Origin: Caulobacteraceae bacterium
GTDB taxonomy: Bacteria > Pseudomonadota > Alphaproteobacteria > Caulobacterales > Caulobacteraceae
Direction: 5' to 3'
Length of the DNA: 6,929 bases
Assembly (NCBI GenBank): GCA_947479185.1
Contig: CANJYY010000140.1
Location: 1-6,929 of the forward strand
Both the position numbers and the translations under genes were made by a program. Within the stretch, counting starts at the first letter, position 1, and every line of letters starts with the position of its first letter. A model generated the notes under the pieces. The model saw only the letters and a program-made list of their open reading frames with translations, was not told where the DNA came from and did no database searches. This document shows, piece by piece, positions 1 to 5,898 of the stretch.

Positions 1-1
1 C

Positions 2-1054
2 GACCACTACCTGGAGGTCGACTACGACCTCAGCCAGACGATGTTCGTCACCACGGCCAACAGCCTGAACATGCCCCAGCCGCTGCTGGACCGGATGGAG
101 ATCATCCGCATCCCAGGCTACACCGAGGATGAGAAGGTCCAGATCGCCCTGCGCCACGTGCTGCCCAAGCTGACCAAGGACCACGGTCTGACGCCGGTCG
201 AGTTCGTGGTGCCGGAGGCCGCCATCAAGGACCTGATCCGCTACTACACCCGGGAAGCCGGCGTGCGGTCGCTGGAGCGGGAGCTGGGCAATCTGGCCCG
301 CAAGGTCGTCCGCGACCTGGCGCGTGAGAACGTCACCTCGATCACCATCGATGACGAGCGTCTGGCCAAGTATGCCGGGGTCAAGAAGTACCGCTACGGC
401 GAGACGGACGAGGACGACCAGGTCGGCATCGTCACCGGTCTGGCCTGGACCGAGTTCGGCGGCGACATCCTGACCATTGAGGCCATCCGCATGTCGGGCA
501 AGGGCCGGATGGCGATCACCGGCAACCTCAAGGAGGTGATGAAGGAGTCGATCTCGGCGGCGAACAGCTACGTTCGCTCACGGGCCCCGGCCTTCGGCAT
601 CAAGCCCTCGGTGTTCGAGAAGACCGACATCCACGTGCACGTGCCGGACGGCGCCACGCCCAAGGACGGTCCGTCGGCCGGCGCCGCCATGGCCACGGCC
701 ATGGTCTCGGTGCTGACCGGCATTCCGATCCGCAAGGAGATCGCCATGACCGGCGAGATCACCCTGCGCGGGCGTGTGACGGCCATCGGCGGTCTGAAGG
801 AGAAGCTGCTGGCCGCCCTGCGGTCGGGCGTGAAGACGGTGCTGATCCCTCAGGAGAACGAGAAGGATCTGGCCGACGTGCCTGAAAACGTGAAGCGCGA
901 CCTGGAGATTATCCCGGTCTCGACGATCGATCAGGTGCTCGCCCTGGCTCTTGTCGGGCCGCTGACGCCGATTGAATGGACCGAGGCGGACGAATCGATT
1001 GCTGCACCTGCGAAGGTCGATGACGGCCTTGATGACGCGGTAATCACGCACTGA
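2..1054 (+). CDS. lon: ATP-dependent protease Lon, C-terminal part (5' end outside window)
   Basis: Lon is a cytoplasmic homohexameric AAA+ serine protease that degrades misfolded and regulatory proteins; in Caulobacter known targets include CcrM, SciP and DnaA. The reading frame is open from base 2 and gives 350 residues, a little under half of a usual Lon of about 800. Visible in order: the end of the AAA+ module with the sensor-1 TTAN (Asn at fragment residue 20), the alpha-helical lid with the sensor-2 motif GVRSLER (Arg at residue 89), then the P domain starting near VGIVTGLAWTEFGG. The catalytic dyad is complete: Ser in PKDGPSAG (codon 674-676, equivalent to E. coli S679) and Lys in GGLKEK (second Lys, codon 803-805, equivalent to K722), with the same 43-residue spacing. 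After the catalytic domain there is a short acidic/alanine-rich tail ending DDAVITH. It is followed by its own intrinsic terminator, then hup, the usual neighbour in alphaproteobacteria (clpX-lon-hup). Confidence 0.98.
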   Translation, partial: DHYLEVDYDLSQTMFVTTANSLNMPQPLLDRMEIIRIPGYTEDEKVQIALRHVLPKLTKDHGLTPVEFVVPEAAIKDLIRYYTREAGVRSLERELGNLARKVVRDLARENVTSITIDDERLAKYAGVKKYRYGETDEDDQVGIVTGLAWTEFGGDILTIEAIRMSGKGRMAITGNLKEVMKESISAANSYVRSRAPAFGIKPSVFEKTDIHVHVPDGATPKDGPSAGAAMATAMVSVLTGIPIRKEIAMTGEITLRGRVTAIGGLKEKLLAALRSGVKTVLIPQENEKDLADVPENVKRDLEIIPVSTIDQVLALALVGPLTPIEWTEADESIAAPAKVDDGLDDAVITH

Positions 1055-1088
1055 TCCCGAGCCATCCTGAGTTATCAACGATAATGTG

Positions 1089-1123
1089 GGCCGTCCGGGT
1101 GATTCCCGGGCGGCCTTTCGTTT
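1089..1123 (+). terminator. Rho-independent terminator of lon
   Basis: An 11-bp GC-rich stem, GGCCGTCCGGG (1089-1099) with CCCGGGCGGCC (1105-1115), contains one G-T wobble, has a 5-base loop TGATT, and is followed by TTTCGTTT. It lies 35 bases after the lon stop codon. Its last T residues overlap the -35 box of the next promoter. Confidence 0.9.
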
Positions 1124-1149
1124 GACGCAGGGGCGCCATCCGCCATAAT
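1122..1149 (+). promoter_or_regulatory. Sigma-70-type promoter of hup
   Basis: A -35 box TTGACG (1122-1127) and a -10 box CATAAT (1144-1149) are separated by 16 bp. Both are close to the vegetative consensus, and the predicted start near 1156 would give a 5' leader of about 60 bases before the hup ATG. The lon terminator just upstream means hup needs its own promoter, which supports the call. A strong promoter fits the high abundance of HU. The start site is inferred, not measured. Confidence 0.7.
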
Positions 1150-1219
1150 CGCTTGCAGGTGAACGGCTCGCCCTTGGGGGGAACGCCGCGCCGCACAACA
1201 TCTTGGCTGGGAGAAATCA

Positions 1220-1495
1220 ATGACCAAGGCCGAACTGGTCGCCGCTATCGCTGATAGCGCGGGTCTCAATAAAACGCAGGCCGCCGCGGCGCTGCAGGCG
1301 TTCGTCGACTCGGTGACCGCCTCGCTCAAGAAGGGCGACGACGTTCGCCTGGTGGGCTTCGGCACCTTCAAGGCCGTGAACCGGGCCGCCGGCACCGCGC
1401 GCAACCCGCGCACCGGCGAGACTGTCTCGCGTCCGGCCTCCAAGACCGCCCGTTTCCAGGTCGGTGAAGGCCTGAAGACCACCCTGAACGGCTAA
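1220..1495 (+). CDS. hup: DNA-binding protein HU (nucleoid-associated)
   Basis: HU is a small dimeric histone-like protein that binds and bends DNA without strong sequence preference and compacts the nucleoid. The 91-residue product matches the family's usual length of about 90. Residues 1-40 form the helical dimerisation part, GFGTF (46-50) begins the beta saddle, and the DNA-clasping arm has the tip RNPRTGE with the intercalating Pro at position 63, as in E. coli HU. The end RPASKTARFQVGEGLK (71-86) is the conserved C-terminal strand and helix. The ATG is preceded by the ribosome binding site GGGAGAA (1209-1215). It is a single-gene unit with its own promoter and a strong terminator 31 bases after the stop. 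Downstream of lon this is the standard alphaproteobacterial hup copy; IHF subunits are less likely given the arm sequence and context. Confidence 0.96.
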   Translation: MTKAELVAAIADSAGLNKTQAAAALQAFVDSVTASLKKGDDVRLVGFGTFKAVNRAAGTARNPRTGETVSRPASKTARFQVGEGLKTTLNG

Positions 1496-1526
1496 TCGCC
1501 GCTTCAAGGTTGTAGAGAGATCGCGA

Positions 1527-1563
1527 GAGGCGGTCGCCGACCCGGCGGCCGCCTCTTTGCTTT
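1527..1563 (+). terminator. Rho-independent terminator of hup
   Basis: A 12-bp stem, GAGGCGGTCGCC (1527-1538) with GGCGGCCGCCTC (1544-1555), contains one G-T wobble, has loop GACCC, and is followed by TTTGCTTT. It starts 31 bases after the hup stop codon. Confidence 0.9.
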
Positions 1564-1589
1564 GCCGGACCGTCGGGTCCGGCTAGAAG
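1562..1589 (+). promoter_or_regulatory. Caulobacter-type housekeeping promoter of the tRNA gene
   Basis: TTGCCGG (1562-1568) matches 6 of 7 positions of the Caulobacter sigma-73 -35 consensus TTGaCgS. GCTAGAAG (1582-1589) matches 7 of 8 positions of GCTANAWC. The 13-bp spacer lies within the known range of 10-14. The expected start near 1594-1596 is just before the mature tRNA at 1599. The two boxes sit within and beside a perfect inverted repeat: GCCGGACC (1564-1571), loop GTCG, GGTCCGGC (1576-1583). Confidence 0.6.
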
Positions 1590-1598
1590 TCCGTTGAC

Positions 1599-1675
1599 GG
1601 GCGGCTAGCTCAGCTGGTCAGAGCATCTCGTTTACACCGAGAGGGTCGGGGGTTCGAACCCCTCGCCGCCCACCA
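1599..1675 (+). tRNA. tRNA-Val, anticodon UAC
   Basis: This is a complete 77-base cloverleaf. The acceptor stem GGGCGGC (1599-1605) pairs with GCCGCCC (1665-1671). The D stem is GCTC/GAGC with a loop containing GG. The anticodon stem TCTCG/CGAGA encloses loop TTTACAC, anticodon TAC at 1633-1635. The variable loop is GGGTC. The T arm is GGGGG-TTCGAAC-CCCTC with one G-T pair. Discriminator A is followed by an encoded CCA (1673-1675). It reads valine GUA and, with modified U34, other GUN codons. The gene follows hup with its own promoter. Its 3' end is not repeated elsewhere in the window, so there is no sign of an attachment-site duplication. Confidence 0.97.
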
Positions 1676-1692
1676 CCCTTCGTCCTGCGGGC

Positions 1693-1714
1693 TTCGGGTG
1701 GCAAGCCGCCCGGA
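1693..1714 (+). other. Hairpin downstream of tRNA-Val
   Basis: TTCGGGTGG (1693-1701) pairs with CCGCCCGGA (1706-1714) around loop CAAG, giving 9 bp with two G-T wobbles. It lies 17 bases past the tRNA CCA end. No T-run follows, so it is not a typical intrinsic terminator; it may mark the tRNA transcript end or help 3' processing. Function is inference. Confidence 0.35.
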
Positions 1715-1737
1715 ACCGCATCCTGGGCAAAGGCGTG

Positions 1738-1765
1738 TCGCCCGAAGCCTTGGCGAAGGGGGACT
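1738..1765. repeat. Candidate dispersed intergenic repeat
   Basis: The stretch between the tRNA hairpin and the DUF1295 gene contains a core, CCCGAAGCCTTGGCGAAGGG (1741-1760), with a small hairpin CCTT-GGCG-AAGG (1748-1759). Read on the minus strand it translates to SPFAKASGD, a peptide I recognise from many spurious alphaproteobacterial ORFs that derive from dispersed intergenic repeats. Only one copy is in this window, so the repeat nature rests on recall and not on what can be seen here. Confidence 0.35.
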
Positions 1766-1821
1766 GTCTCCGCGTCAACGCCCGGCCGATCCAATCGCGT
1801 CTGCCGCGCGTATCTCCCTTC

Positions 1822-2619
1822 ATGATCCTCCTGATCCTCGCCGTTTCGCTTGGCCTGTCGCTGGCCATGACTCTTGTCTGGGCCTTCCAGAGGGCGGTCG
1901 CCAATGGCGGCTGGACCGACGTCGGCTGGACCTTCGCCACAGGCGCCGCCGGTGTCGCCTACGCCCTCTGGCCGCTCGACGGCCCGCCGACGGCCCGGCA
2001 GATCCTGTGCGCCGTGCTGATCGCCGCCTGGTCGCTGCGCCTGGGCATCCACCTGGCGCGTCGCGTCGGAGGATCGCCGGACGAGGACGCGCGCTATGCC
2101 GGCTTCCGATCGGACTGGGCGCCGAATTTCCAGGCGCGGATGTTCAGCTTCCTGCAGACCCAGGCCGTGGCCGGCGCCCTGCTGGCGCTGGCGGTGCTGG
2201 CCGCCGCCCGCAATCCGGCTCCCGGCCTCGGCTGGCGCGACGCGGCCGGGGCAGGGCTGATGCTGCTGGCGATCCTCGGCGAGGGTCTCGCCGACGCCCA
2301 GTTGGCCCGCTGGAAGCGCGACCCCGCCAACCACGGGGGTATCTGCCAGGCCGGCCTGTGGGGCTGGTCACGTCATCCCAACTACTTCTTCGAATGGCTG
2401 GTCTGGCTGGGCTGGCCGCTGATCGCCATCGCGCCGGGACATCCCTGGGGCTGGAGCGCCCTTATCGGCCCGGCCTTCATCCTGCTGCTGCTGCTGAAAG
2501 TCTCGGGCCTGCCGCCGCTGGAGGCGGCCATGCTGCGCTCGCGCGGCGACGCCTGGCGCCACTACCAGCGGCGCGTTTCCGCCTTCGTCCCCCTGCCGCC
2601 GAAAAAGAACCGCTCATGA
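1822..2619 (+). CDS. DUF1295 family integral membrane protein (steroid 5-alpha-reductase/ICMT-like)
   Basis: The 265-residue product is a hydrophobic inner-membrane protein with several predicted spans (about residues 2-20, 32-50, 61-78, 105-128, 131-148, 174-193, 197-215). The signature is near residues 150-182: QLARWKRDP, then GLWGWSRHPNYFFE (168-181), followed by a long hydrophobic helix and the C-terminal LRSRGDAWRHYQRR-type segment. This is the pattern of DUF1295, related to steroid reductases and isoprenylcysteine methyltransferases, where it belongs to the cofactor-binding region. The substrate is unknown; a lipid or fatty acyl chain is likely because the next gene, overlapping by ATGA, is a CFA-like methyltransferase. 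I chose the ATG at 1822 because the hydrophobic first helix begins there. The frame stays open back to a GTG at 1735, but that extension is non-hydrophobic and crosses the candidate repeat. No Shine-Dalgarno is visible before 1822, so a leaderless or weakly initiated mRNA is possible. Confidence 0.85.
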   Translation: MILLILAVSLGLSLAMTLVWAFQRAVANGGWTDVGWTFATGAAGVAYALWPLDGPPTARQILCAVLIAAWSLRLGIHLARRVGGSPDEDARYAGFRSDWAPNFQARMFSFLQTQAVAGALLALAVLAAARNPAPGLGWRDAAGAGLMLLAILGEGLADAQLARWKRDPANHGGICQAGLWGWSRHPNYFFEWLVWLGWPLIAIAPGHPWGWSALIGPAFILLLLLKVSGLPPLEAAMLRSRGDAWRHYQRRVSAFVPLPPKKNRS

Positions 2620-3638
2620 GCCTGCTCGCCGCCGCCATTCACGCCGCAGAAAGCCTTCCGGCGCCCGACGCGCTGCGCCGCGCCGCCATTTCCTGGCTGG
2701 TTGAGGGCCAGCGTCGCGAACTGCTCGCGCTCCCGGACGGCGCGGCGGCCGATTTCGCGCGCGACATGCGGGCCCGGCCGATCGCCGAGCACGTGGCGGC
2801 GGCGAACGACCAGCACTACGAACTGCCGCCAGCCTTCTTTCGCCTCGTGCTCGGGCCGCGGCTGAAATACTCGAGCTGCCTCTATCGCACCGGTTCGTCC
2901 CTCGCCGAGGCCGAGGAGATCGCCCTGGCCGAGACCTGCGAGCACGCCGACCTCGCCGATGGCCAGCGGATCCTCGAACTGGGTTGCGGCTGGGGCTCGC
3001 TGAGTCTGTGGATGGCCGAACGCTATCCGCGCGCCAGCATCACCGCCGTGTCTAACTCACATGGCCAGCGGCGGCATATCGAGGCTCAGGCCCGCGACAG
3101 GCGATTGTCAAACCTGACGGTGGTCACCGCCGACGCCAATCGCTTCGACCCCCGCGACCGGTTCGACCGGATCGTGTCGGTGGAGATGTTCGAGCACATG
3201 GCCAACTGGGACCAGTTGCTGGGCCGCGCCCGGACGTGGCTGGAGCCCGACGGGCGGATGTTCCTGCACGTCTTCTCAAGCCAGACCGCGCCCTACCGAT
3301 TTACCCACGAAGATCCGTCGGACTGGATCGGAAAATACTTCTTCACCGGGGGCTTCATGCCCAGTCACGACCTGATCCGCGACTTCGGCGACAGCTTTAC
3401 GGTCGAGGCAGACTGGCGCTGGAACGGCCGCCACTACGAGAAGACCGCGCTCGACTGGCTGGCCAACATGGACCGCCATGACCCCGAGATCCGCCGCATC
3501 ATGCGCGACGTCTATGGCGAGCACGCCGAGCTCTGGCGTCGACGCTGGCGGCTGTTCTTCCTCGCCACGGCCGGGCTGTTCGGCCATCGCGGCGGCGAGG
3601 AATGGGGCGTCAGCCACTACCGGCTGAAGCCGACCTAG
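2616..3638 (+). CDS. SAM-dependent methyltransferase, cyclopropane-fatty-acid-synthase / coclaurine N-methyltransferase-like
   Basis: The 340-residue class I methyltransferase uses S-adenosylmethionine. Motif I is ILELGCGWGSLSLW (119-132). CFA-synthase landmarks are in order: YSSC (85-88, the Cys near the bicarbonate site), MFEHM (191-195, Glu193), FLHVF (217-221, His218), the GKYFFTGGFMPS loop (239-250) and HYEKT (273-277, Tyr274). These correspond to C139, E239, H266 and Y317 of E. coli CFA synthase by motif position. However, the protein is shorter than E. coli Cfa (382), with a reduced N-terminal domain. Strings such as SVEMFEHM, DWIGKYFFTGG, NGRHYEKTALDWLANMD resemble the coclaurine N-methyltransferase-like branch more than Cfa. 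Likely role: methylene or methyl transfer onto an unsaturated membrane lipid; N-methylation of a small amine cannot be excluded. It is translationally coupled to the DUF1295 gene (ATGA overlap, weak GAAAAAGAA upstream). The frame continues upstream to 1698 only as a shadow of that gene. Confidence 0.88.
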   Translation: MSLLAAAIHAAESLPAPDALRRAAISWLVEGQRRELLALPDGAAADFARDMRARPIAEHVAAANDQHYELPPAFFRLVLGPRLKYSSCLYRTGSSLAEAEEIALAETCEHADLADGQRILELGCGWGSLSLWMAERYPRASITAVSNSHGQRRHIEAQARDRRLSNLTVVTADANRFDPRDRFDRIVSVEMFEHMANWDQLLGRARTWLEPDGRMFLHVFSSQTAPYRFTHEDPSDWIGKYFFTGGFMPSHDLIRDFGDSFTVEADWRWNGRHYEKTALDWLANMDRHDPEIRRIMRDVYGEHAELWRRRWRLFFLATAGLFGHRGGEEWGVSHYRLKPT

Positions 3639-4894
3639 AGCATCGCCTCGAGCTCGGCCTCGGCCGACCGGTCCGCGAGATCAGCGCTGATCGCCGCGCC
3701 CAGGCGGGCGGCGGCCTCGCGGAAGGCGGGCTCGGCCAGCAGGCGCGTCACGGCCCCGGCGATCCTCTCCGGCGTCGCGTCGCGCTCCAGCATCAGGCCG
3801 GCGCCGCGGGCGGTCACCCGCTGGGCGTTGTCGCGCTGGTCGCGCAGGCCGGGCGTCACCAGCAGGGGCAGGCCGGCCATCAGCGGCCGGATCACCGAGC
3901 CGTGGCCGCCATGGGTGATGAACAGCGCCGCCCTGTCGAACAGGGCGCCGTGCGCGGCGCTGGCGACGATCTCGACATTGTCGGGCGCGGTGAAGTCGGC
4001 CGGATCCAGCGCCGGGCCGAGCGTCACCAGCGCCCGCACGGGCAGGGTCCCCAGCGCCGCGATGATCCGCTCCAGCAGGGCCTCCTGCGCCTCGTAGAGG
4101 CTGGAGGAGGTGACCACCACCAGCGGCCGCGTGTCGTCGACTGGCCAGGGGGACTCCCAGCCGCCCGCGTCGACCGGGTCGCCGACATAAGGGCCGACAT
4201 AGCGGAACGGCTCGGCCAGCGGCTCGGGGGCGAAGTCAAAGGCGCGGCTGGTCGCCAGCAGGATGCGCCGGGCGGCGCCGATCTGGTCGAACAGGTCGGC
4301 CAGCGGCGGCAGGCCGAGGCCCTCGCGCGCGGCGTTCAGGTCCGGCAGGCCGGCCTGGAACAGCATCCGCGTGGTCTGGCCGACCATCTGGTGCAGCATC
4401 ACGTCCTGGTCGCTCGCGGCCGGGGCCATGCCCGCGCCGAACGGCGGCAGGCCGGGCAGCGTGGGGAAGGGCCAGACATTGGCGCACAGCAGGGCCAGCG
4501 GAACGCCGGCCTTTTCCGCCGCCATCATCGACCCGAACAGCAGCTCCTGGGTGACCACAGCGTCAAAGGCCGCCGAGTCGAGCGCCTCCAGCACATCCCG
4601 CGCATACAGGGCCGAAGGACCGGCGATCAGCCGGCCGCACAGGTTCTGGATGCCGGCGGCGGGATTGTCCGCCTCCCAGTCGCGCAGGAGATCGCTGGCC
4701 GCGGTCTTGTCGGGCCGGGACGGCGCATGTCGCCACGGCCGGAAGGGCAGGCCGAAGGCCGCCGCGTCGGGCGCGTTGCAGGCGTCGCTGAGCACCAGCA
4801 CCTGATGCCCGCGGTCCAGCAGGCCGCGGGCGACCATCAGCATCGGCTGGACGTGGCCGCCGCCTTCCCAGGTGGTGAACAGGTATCGCGCCAT
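3635..4894 (-). CDS. GT1/MGT-like glycosyltransferase (GT-B fold)
   Basis: The 419-residue product is probably cytoplasmic or membrane-associated and transfers a sugar from an activated nucleotide donor to a small or lipid acceptor. It has the two-domain GT-B layout. The N-terminal acceptor half opens with YLFTTWEGGGHVQPML, where the His14 after the glycine loop is the usual catalytic base. The C-terminal donor half carries FITHGGHGSVIRPLMAGLPL (325-344) followed by DQRDNAQRV (352-360), the counterpart of the PSPG-type donor-binding motif with its Asp-Gln and Asn. The start ATG at 4894 has GAGGG 4 bases upstream (plus-strand 4899-4903). The gene converges on the methyltransferase with a 4-base overlap of the stops and diverges from the SPFH gene across 107 bases. 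The acceptor cannot be told from sequence; a lipid, carotenoid or macrolide-like molecule are all possible. It is transcribed separately from the lipid pair, so a shared pathway is only a guess. Confidence 0.85.
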   Translation of the reverse strand: MARYLFTTWEGGGHVQPMLMVARGLLDRGHQVLVLSDACNAPDAAAFGLPFRPWRHAPSRPDKTAASDLLRDWEADNPAAGIQNLCGRLIAGPSALYARDVLEALDSAAFDAVVTQELLFGSMMAAEKAGVPLALLCANVWPFPTLPGLPPFGAGMAPAASDQDVMLHQMVGQTTRMLFQAGLPDLNAAREGLGLPPLADLFDQIGAARRILLATSRAFDFAPEPLAEPFRYVGPYVGDPVDAGGWESPWPVDDTRPLVVVTSSSLYEAQEALLERIIAALGTLPVRALVTLGPALDPADFTAPDNVEIVASAAHGALFDRAALFITHGGHGSVIRPLMAGLPLLVTPGLRDQRDNAQRVTARGAGLMLERDATPERIAGAVTRLLAEPAFREAAARLGAAISADLADRSAEAELEAML

Positions 4895-4948
4895 GGGGCC
4901 CTCGCTGGTCTCTGGCCTAGCCGCTCGCGGGGGGCCTCGGCAAGGCCG

Positions 4949-4976
4949 TTGACGAGGGCGGGAAAAGTGATATCAC
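4949..4976 (+). promoter_or_regulatory. Promoter of the SPFH-RHH operon
   Basis: TTGACG (4949-4954) and TATCAC (4971-4976) are separated by 16 bp. The -35 is near consensus, the -10 is weak. The predicted start near 4983 leaves a short leader of about 19 bases before the ATG at 5002, which has a strong ribosome binding site. The -10 box lies inside the palindrome described next, so a protein bound there would block RNA polymerase. Confidence 0.5.
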
Positions 4977-4986
4977 TTTGATACCA
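4964..4986. promoter_or_regulatory. Operator-like palindrome plus adjacent repeat of its core
   Basis: AAAGTGATATCACTTT (4964-4979) is a perfect 16-bp inverted repeat in an otherwise GC-rich region. Its core TGATATCA (4968-4975) recurs with one change as TGATACCA (4979-4986), exactly 11 bp on, about one helical turn, so two protein dimers could bind the same face. Paired short operators one turn apart are typical of ribbon-helix-helix repressors, and such a protein is encoded by the second gene of this operon. The arrangement is seen; the identity of the binding protein is inferred. The half-site spacing does not fit CRP or FNR. Confidence 0.65.
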
Positions 4987-5001
4987 TTTATGGAGGGGCC
5001 A

Positions 5002-5895
5002 ATGGCCGAACATGGAAGCATCAACCGCACGGCGGAACGTCCCGGCGGCGGCGTCAACGGCGGGCTGATCCTGCTCGTCATGCTGGGGCTGCTCGCGGGC
5101 GGAATCTGGCTGATCACGCATCTCAAGCAGGATGGGGGCGAGCCTCTCGGCATTCTGGGACTCTTCGTCGTGGCCCTCGCGGGCCTCGGGTTCGCCGGCT
5201 TCTATTCGCTGCAGCCCAACGAGGGCGCGGCCATCACCCTGTTCGGCAGCTACAAGGGCACCGATCGCGTCACCGGCCTGCGCTGGGTGCTGCCGTGGTT
5301 CGGGCGCAAGAAGATCAGCCTGCGGGTGCGCAACGTCACCAGCGAGATGCTCAAGGTGAACGACAAGCGCGGCAACCCGATCGAGATCGCCGCCAACGTC
5401 GTCTGGCGCGTCGAGGATTCGGCCCAGGCCCTGTTCGACGTCGACGACTACGTCGCCTTCATCAATATCCAGATCGAGACGGCCCTGCGCGAGACGGCGC
5501 GGCACTATGCCTATGACCACGCCGAGCATGAGGAGCCGACCTTGCGGGCGGACGCCGAGGTGGTCGGCGACAAGCTGAAGGAAGACCTTCAGGCGCGCGT
5601 CGCCGTGGCGGGCATCGCCATCGACGAGACCCACCTTATGCACCTGGCCTATGCGCCGGAAATCGCCGGCGCCATGCTGCGGCGTCAGCAGGCGGAAGCG
5701 GTTCTGTCGGCGCGCCGGACCATCGTCATGGGCGCCGTCAGCATGGTGGAGAGCGCCCTGCAGCAGCTCAGCGAGCGTGGCGTGGTTCACCTCGACGACG
5801 AGCGCAAGGCGACCATGGTCTCCAACCTGCTGGTCGTGCTGTGCGGCGACCGGGACGCCCAGCCCGTGGTCAATGCCGGCACGCTCTACGGGTGA
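5002..5895 (+). CDS. SPFH/band-7 domain membrane protein
   Basis: The 297-residue product has two predicted N-terminal membrane helices (about 20-38 and 49-69) joined by a short polar loop, then an SPFH/band-7 domain (about 70-245) beginning YSLQPNEGAAITLFGSYKGT and including IEIAANVVWRVEDSAQALFDV. It ends with a conserved-looking tail, MVSNLLVVLCGDRDAQPVVN, close to the C-terminus. SPFH proteins (stomatin, prohibitin, flotillin, HflK/C) oligomerise on membranes and organise lipid domains or control proteases; the exact job of this type is not known to me. The start ATG at 5002 has GGAGGGG (4992-4998) just upstream. An in-frame ATG at 4990 and TTG at 4978 exist, but 4978 falls at the edge of the operator, upstream of the predicted transcription start, and 4990 overlaps the ribosome binding site. 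It lacks the protease neighbour of NfeD- or HflKC-type systems and is instead coupled to a small DNA-binding protein 3 bases downstream. Confidence 0.88.
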   Translation: MAEHGSINRTAERPGGGVNGGLILLVMLGLLAGGIWLITHLKQDGGEPLGILGLFVVALAGLGFAGFYSLQPNEGAAITLFGSYKGTDRVTGLRWVLPWFGRKKISLRVRNVTSEMLKVNDKRGNPIEIAANVVWRVEDSAQALFDVDDYVAFINIQIETALRETARHYAYDHAEHEEPTLRADAEVVGDKLKEDLQARVAVAGIAIDETHLMHLAYAPEIAGAMLRRQQAEAVLSARRTIVMGAVSMVESALQQLSERGVVHLDDERKATMVSNLLVVLCGDRDAQPVVNAGTLYG

Positions 5896-5898
5896 GAC

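Noticed and set aside
1787..1816. ECF-sigma-like promoter CGATCC-N18-TATCTC before the DUF1295 gene
   Set aside because: It is attractive because related lipid genes are under RpoE-ChrR control in Rhodobacter, but both boxes deviate from TGATCC and TAnnnT, so the match is too weak to annotate.
1618..1940. Minus-strand proteins ending GVRTPDPLGVNEML or GGEGFEPPTLSV
   Set aside because: These are the well-known false translations of a tRNA gene read in reverse, here of tRNA-Val.
1698..2615. Long plus-strand reading frame upstream of and in frame with the methyltransferase
   Set aside because: It lies in another frame across the DUF1295 gene, has an Arg/Pro/Gly-rich composition typical of a GC-rich shadow, and the methyltransferase homology starts only after the ATG at 2616.
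4914..4943. Minus-strand promoter TTGCCGA ... GCTAGGCC for the glycosyltransferase
   Set aside because: The spacer of 15 is outside the known range of 10-14 and the -10 box matches the consensus poorly.
4964..4979. CRP/FNR-type site
   Set aside because: The GTGA and TCAC arms are separated by only 2 bases rather than the 6 needed for CRP, and FNR's TTGAT-N4-ATCAA pattern is not matched.
3602..4981. 459-residue plus-strand open frame
   Set aside because: It is the antisense shadow of the glycosyltransferase; the product is low-complexity and rich in Gln, Arg and Gly with no recognisable motif, while the minus strand has clear GT-B motifs.
4837..5790. 317-residue minus-strand open frame
   Set aside because: It is antisense to the SPFH gene, with His/Asp/Gln-rich composition and no recognised domain; the plus strand carries the conserved SPFH sequence.
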